DNA of 64,000 bases. It comes from Helianthus annuus (lineage: Eukaryota > Streptophyta > Magnoliopsida > Asterales > Asteraceae). Numbering within the stretch: the first letter of the stretch is position 1; every line of letters begins with the position of its first letter. A program made the position numbers and the translations under genes. The notes under the pieces are model-generated. The model saw only the letters and a program-made list of their open reading frames with translations. It made no database searches and was not told the origin of the DNA. The stretch covers positions 169,242,265 through 169,306,264 of the forward strand of contig NC_035437.2 in the NCBI RefSeq assembly GCF_002127325.2, in the 5' to 3' direction. Below, piece after piece: positions 60,373-64,000 of the stretch.

Positions 60373-62240
60373 CCAATTATTTTTATGATTATGGATTAAC
60401 TTTGTGGAATGTAGTTTTAGATTAATTTTTGAGTTGAAATTGTACTTTATGGATTTATAGGGTTAATTAGTCAACCTGGTTGTATCGTCCGATACAACTC
60501 GGTTCAACCGGTTGAATCATTTCTGAGCCTGACCCGATATGATTTAAAAACCAGTTTTTAAAACATTGCAAAGCGTAGAAAGAATTTCCTTCATGTGTAA
60601 TTTTGATTTCTTTCGTGAGTTATTTTTATCTATAATTTCCTTTATGCGTAATTTTGATTTTCTTCATGGGTAATTTTCATGTGTAATTACCCTTTTTACA
60701 CTTTGCACATTAATTCAATATTGTACCTTAACTTACCCCTACATGTGTAATTTACCCTTTTTACACTTTGCAATTTACCCTTTTTACACTTCGAAAGTTA
60801 ATTCAGTTTTATACCTTAACTTACCCCTATAGTTATACCCTTCTTAAAACTATATGGTTCAAATTTTAATTGGTACATTCAAATCTGTACGGTTCAACAA
60901 GAATAGTAAACAGTGAGTTATTGGAGGAAGAACTAGGATACTATTAATCACTCATGCCCATAACTCCATTAGGCTAATTTAAAACAAACAATCAACTGAT
61001 CTGATCAATCATAAACATAAATACACCATTAATCAATTATAACTATGATTGAAAACTTTCAACAGAAGAGAATAAACAACAAACCTGGTATACTTGTCGT
61101 TTTGATCTTTTTGTCGTTGCTCCTGCTGCTTGTCGTCTTGATTGAGGAATAGAAAAGAGGGTTAAGGTTTGCTAGTATTACTGATGTTGTTCTTGTGGTC
61201 GTACAAAGGGTTTAAGGTTCATGTTGATAGGTGGGGATGATGGAAGAACAGAAAATAGGGAAAAAATTGTTTATATATTTATTGTTGCAACCGTAGAAAA
61301 TAGAAAAAGTGGGTCATGGGATTCGTGGTTTAATTCACGCACACCACGATATGAAGCTCCAAGGGGGTGGTGTAGGTATGAATCATGTTCCTATGTGGCA
61401 ATTAATGATCAAATTCATGCCCCCCACACCCTATAGCCTTAGTGTTATGAAACACAACATAATTATTAAGTGCTTGCATTAAATTGAAACTAAATCATAG
61501 CAGAACCAAAAAGAAAAGGTTTAAACTAGTAAATAAATTAGTCTAGACTTGTTTATTTTAAATTAGTAATCTTAAACCCTATTGTAAAAATGAATAAAAA
61601 CTTATATTTGTTCCAATTCAAAAAAAAAACGCAGTCTAAAATACCATTGCTTCAAGTTTGCAAAAGTAAAAAACGACCAATATCAGAGTTTAAAATCGAA
61701 CCAAACTAATAACCGAATTCAATAATTCAATAATTCAATAATTATCTATATTTTAAAAATAGAAGTCAATGAATAGTAACTTTAATACTATAATATTATA
61801 ATATTATAAATAGTTTTTTTATATTTTTATTATTCTAATGTTATAATAATAATTATTTCCTTTACTTTTTAAGTTTAATAGATTTTCATATTTTTTTCTT
61901 AACTTAAATGATTTCTTTTTATAAATTTAAAAACAAAACATATATCAAAATAAACTTAAATTTATTAACCGAATTCAATAATAAATTTAAAAACAAAACA
62001 TATATCAAACTAAACTTAAATTTATCGTATGTTTTATATTCTTTAAGAATATATTACAATTTTTTTAAATAAGACTTGCAAATCATTTAAAACAGAGATG
62101 ATTACAGACTAATGACAGATAGACGAGCAACAAGTTGCGCCGCTACCCCCTTCTAAATAGCAAACCCTACCCTGCTACTACTACAAAATTCTGCCCCTTA
62201 ACATGTGCGGTGCTACCGCTGCGGCTACCACTATTACTAG
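60373..62240. repeat. AT-rich intergenic DNA with local tandem duplications
   Basis: A roughly 70-bp block (containing taatttaccctttttacac and taccttaacttacccctaya) is repeated imperfectly at 60693-60840. A 60-bp unit is duplicated at 61921-62026 (ataaatttaaaaacaaaac). No gene is supported; short frames near 61221-61436 are not recognised. Confidence 0.6.
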
Positions 62241-62241
62241 A

Positions 62242-62607
62242 AGTAAGGGTAATATAGTAATGTTACACCAACTTAACTGAACAAATTAACAGACATCCAC
62301 TTAGAGGACTATCCGAGTAAAAAGTGAGCAAACCACGAAGAGTATACATGCTATTTTATAAAGTTAGGGACTAAACTTGAAAAAATGACAAACCATAGAG
62401 ACCATCCAGACAATTAACTCTTAGAGGTAAAGGGTAATTTAGTAATTTCATAATAACTTAACTGAGCAAACGAACTACCATCCACATAGGGAACTATCCG
62501 AGTAACAAACGTTCAAACCACAAGGAGCATAAATGTAATTTTAGAAAGCTGAGGACCAAAGGTGAAAAAACTGGTAAACACAGGAGCATCCGGGCAATTA
62601 ACTCTAA
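62242..62607. repeat. Diverged tandem duplication of about 184 bp
   Basis: Two copies (about 62242-62422 and 62424-62607) share, in order, 'gggtaat..agtaat', 'ctatccgagtaa', 'ggac.aaa..tgaaaaaa' and 'caattaactct'. Confidence 0.75.
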
Positions 62608-62807
62608 AAATTACTTGAAAAAAAAATCTAGAACACCATCCTAAGATAAAAGTATTGTAGAACAAGCATACCATCATACAAAACAAATCAATCACCGGCA
62701 AAAAGACAAAAACATTGAGTGTTCGAGTCTACCGGACAAAAAAAAATAAACAACACAAAAATGATGCTCTATGTTGGATTTATAAACAATGTAAGTCAGC
62801 TACACCT

Positions 62808-62967
62808 TCAGTCATAGAGGTTTTTAGCAGACTTAGTTCTCAAAGTCTTGCTTTCATTCTTCTCGATCTTTGTAGCAGATTTCTCGTTTTGAGAGACGGC
62901 TTTTGCTATGGCTTTTTGCTTTCTAACATTTTTAGTTCGCTTCATTTGTACTCCCTTCTTTATCTTT
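62808..62967 (-). CDS. Candidate terminal exon of a small, lysine-rich host protein
   Basis: On the minus strand a 'tgtgtgttcag' acceptor-like site is followed by a 52-codon frame: KIKKGVQMKRTKNVRKQKAI, then serine/glutamate/lysine-rich residues ending RTKSAKNLYD and TGA (62808-62810). Composition is strongly basic with a regular Lys/Glu pattern, unlike the surrounding AT-rich repeats, and no transposon motif is seen. An internal Met (62945) could also start a 45-residue peptide. Upstream exons are not found; the MITE at 63034 would lie in the intron. I cannot name the family. It may be a gene end or a pseudogene fragment. Confidence 0.4.
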
Positions 62968-63033
62968 CTGAACACACAGAGACCAGTGTTTTAAGCGCCA
63001 AAGGTTACAAACAGATATAGAAATGGAAACTAC

Positions 63034-63315
63034 GGGGCTGTTTGGCAACATCTGAATGATTAAGTGCTGAACCAGTAAGAGATCTGAACCATTAAGAGTC
63101 TGTATAATGCTTAACCGTTCAGAGGCAAATGTCTGACCAATTCAGATTAGAGGTCTTAACCATTCAGACTCTGTACAAATCTTAACCATTCAGAGGCAAA
63201 TGTCTGAACCATTCAGACATCTGCTCGTGAAACAAACAGTCTGAACCATTAAGTGCTGAACCAGTAAGAGGTCTGAACCATTAAGAGTCTCATTAAGAGG
63301 TAAACAAACAGCCCC
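63034..63315. mobile_element. Second Tourist-like MITE (282 bp)
   Basis: Ends GGGGCTGTTTGG and its complement CAAACAGCCCC. Flanks are TAC and TAA (one mismatch from a 3-bp TSD). The interior is made of 'gaaccattaagag' and 'aaccattcagag' words like those of the MITE at 24534. Confidence 0.72.
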
Positions 63316-63620
63316 TAAATGGTACCTTAAACACCTTTTCTAACCGAAAAAACAAGAAAAATAGCTAAAAAAGAAACAGGTCAAACAACTTGAAACTTGA
63401 AAGTGTATTTATAAAGCATAAAAAAAGTATAATCATATGTAACATTGCTAATTGTGTAGTACAAAAACTGTGTTCGAAACTAGCCCATATTTAGCAGACC
63501 AAAAAATTCTTGTTTTCACCCCTCTGGTTTGCCACCTCTAGTATTTACATATACATGAATATAAAGAAAGTTTCTTTAGAACTATACGACAATAATAGTA
63601 GAATATATTGCCTCACACAT

Positions 63621-64000
63621 AGGGGTGCAAACGAGCCGAGCGGCTCGCGAGCTACTCGAGATCGGCTCGAGAAAAAGCTCGAAACGAGCCGAGCCTTATC
63701 GAGCCCGAGCCGAGCTTGAGCCTCAAAACAAAGCTCGTTTGTTTATTGAGCCCGAGCTCGAGCCTCACATGTGAAGCTCGTTAGGCTCGTCGAGCCTTAT
63801 CGAGCCTTAGTGTAAACGAGCCGAGTCGAGCCGAGCTTATTTAAACTTGTTTACAAGCCGACCTCGAACCTAAAAATAAGCTTATTTAGTAAACGAGCCC
63901 GAGCCCGAGCTTTACCTATCGAGCTCGCAAGCCTAAAAAGTCTATTATTTATATTATTTTTATTTAATATACTAATTAATAGATAATAAACGAGCCGAGC
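63621..64000. repeat. GAGCCGAGC-rich dispersed repeat, runs off the window
   Basis: It starts aggggtgcaaacgagccgag and contains dozens of copies of gagccgag, gagctcg and cgagcct in both orientations, giving dense fold-back potential. The right end lies beyond 64000. It resembles the widespread plant nonautonomous repeats with this word; the class is uncertain. Confidence 0.65.

Noticed and set aside
59757..60425. Frames of poly-Ala/Val, Asp/Tyr/Cys/His around the microsatellite
   Set aside because: Direct translation of GATGAC, TAC and CCACTG repeats; no evidence of a gene.

Overview
The window is nuclear DNA from a flowering plant, probably a eudicot of the daisy family (Asteraceae). The family is an inference from the general look of the LTR retrotransposons; no marker gene proves it. 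Almost everything is repetitive, of the kind found in pericentromeric heterochromatin. I see no bacterial genes, rRNA, tRNA or CRISPR arrays, and only one weak candidate for a host gene (a terminal exon at 62808-62967, minus strand).

The scaffold is a tandem satellite with a 370-371 bp unit. Each unit carries the same 69-codon open frame. The array is cut into four blocks (15506-18424, 28240-28481, 40477-42060, 55762-56096), which together make about 13.6 units once insertions are removed. Insertions with exact 5-bp target site duplications (TSDs) separate the blocks.

(1) At the left edge is an LTR of a Ty3 chromovirus (Tekay/Del-like), present as 1-1350 plus 15270-15505. It is split by a complete, related 13.9-kb element (1351-15264; TSD GTCTC) with 3.47-kb LTRs, an iMet primer site, an extra proline/glutamine-rich ORF and one gag-pol frame broken by four amber codons. 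(2) A solo LTR of the same superfamily (18425-28239; TSD GTATA) holds a 6.2-kb non-autonomous Helitron (19249-25487) carrying fragments of host genes: a plasma-membrane H+-ATPase and a KAS I-type ketoacyl-ACP synthase. (3) An Athila-type element (28482-40476; TSD CCCGT) has a tRNA-Asp primer site, a decayed gag-pol and an Athila-type extra ORF. (4) A minus-strand solo LTR (42061-55761; TSD TCTAG) is split by a very young non-autonomous Athila-like element (44516-54811, minus; TSD ATGGC) that has gag and protease but no reverse transcriptase or integrase. (5) A rearranged minus-strand element (56097-59681 and beyond) has a gag interrupted by an 82-bp intron.

From about 59.7 to 64 kb lie pol-end remnants, microsatellites, diverged tandem duplications, a Tourist-like MITE, the candidate host exon and the start of a GAGCCGAGC-rich repeat that runs off the window.

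The most unusual signal is not a gene. Both Athila-type elements carry private GC-rich palindromic words that occur in pairs. These lie just upstream of the LTR TATA box and again in internal noncoding DNA, in one case just ahead of ORFs. Other LTR families here show analogous signals: single strong inverted repeats about 0.6 kb into the LTR, and a cryptic 157-160 bp periodicity.
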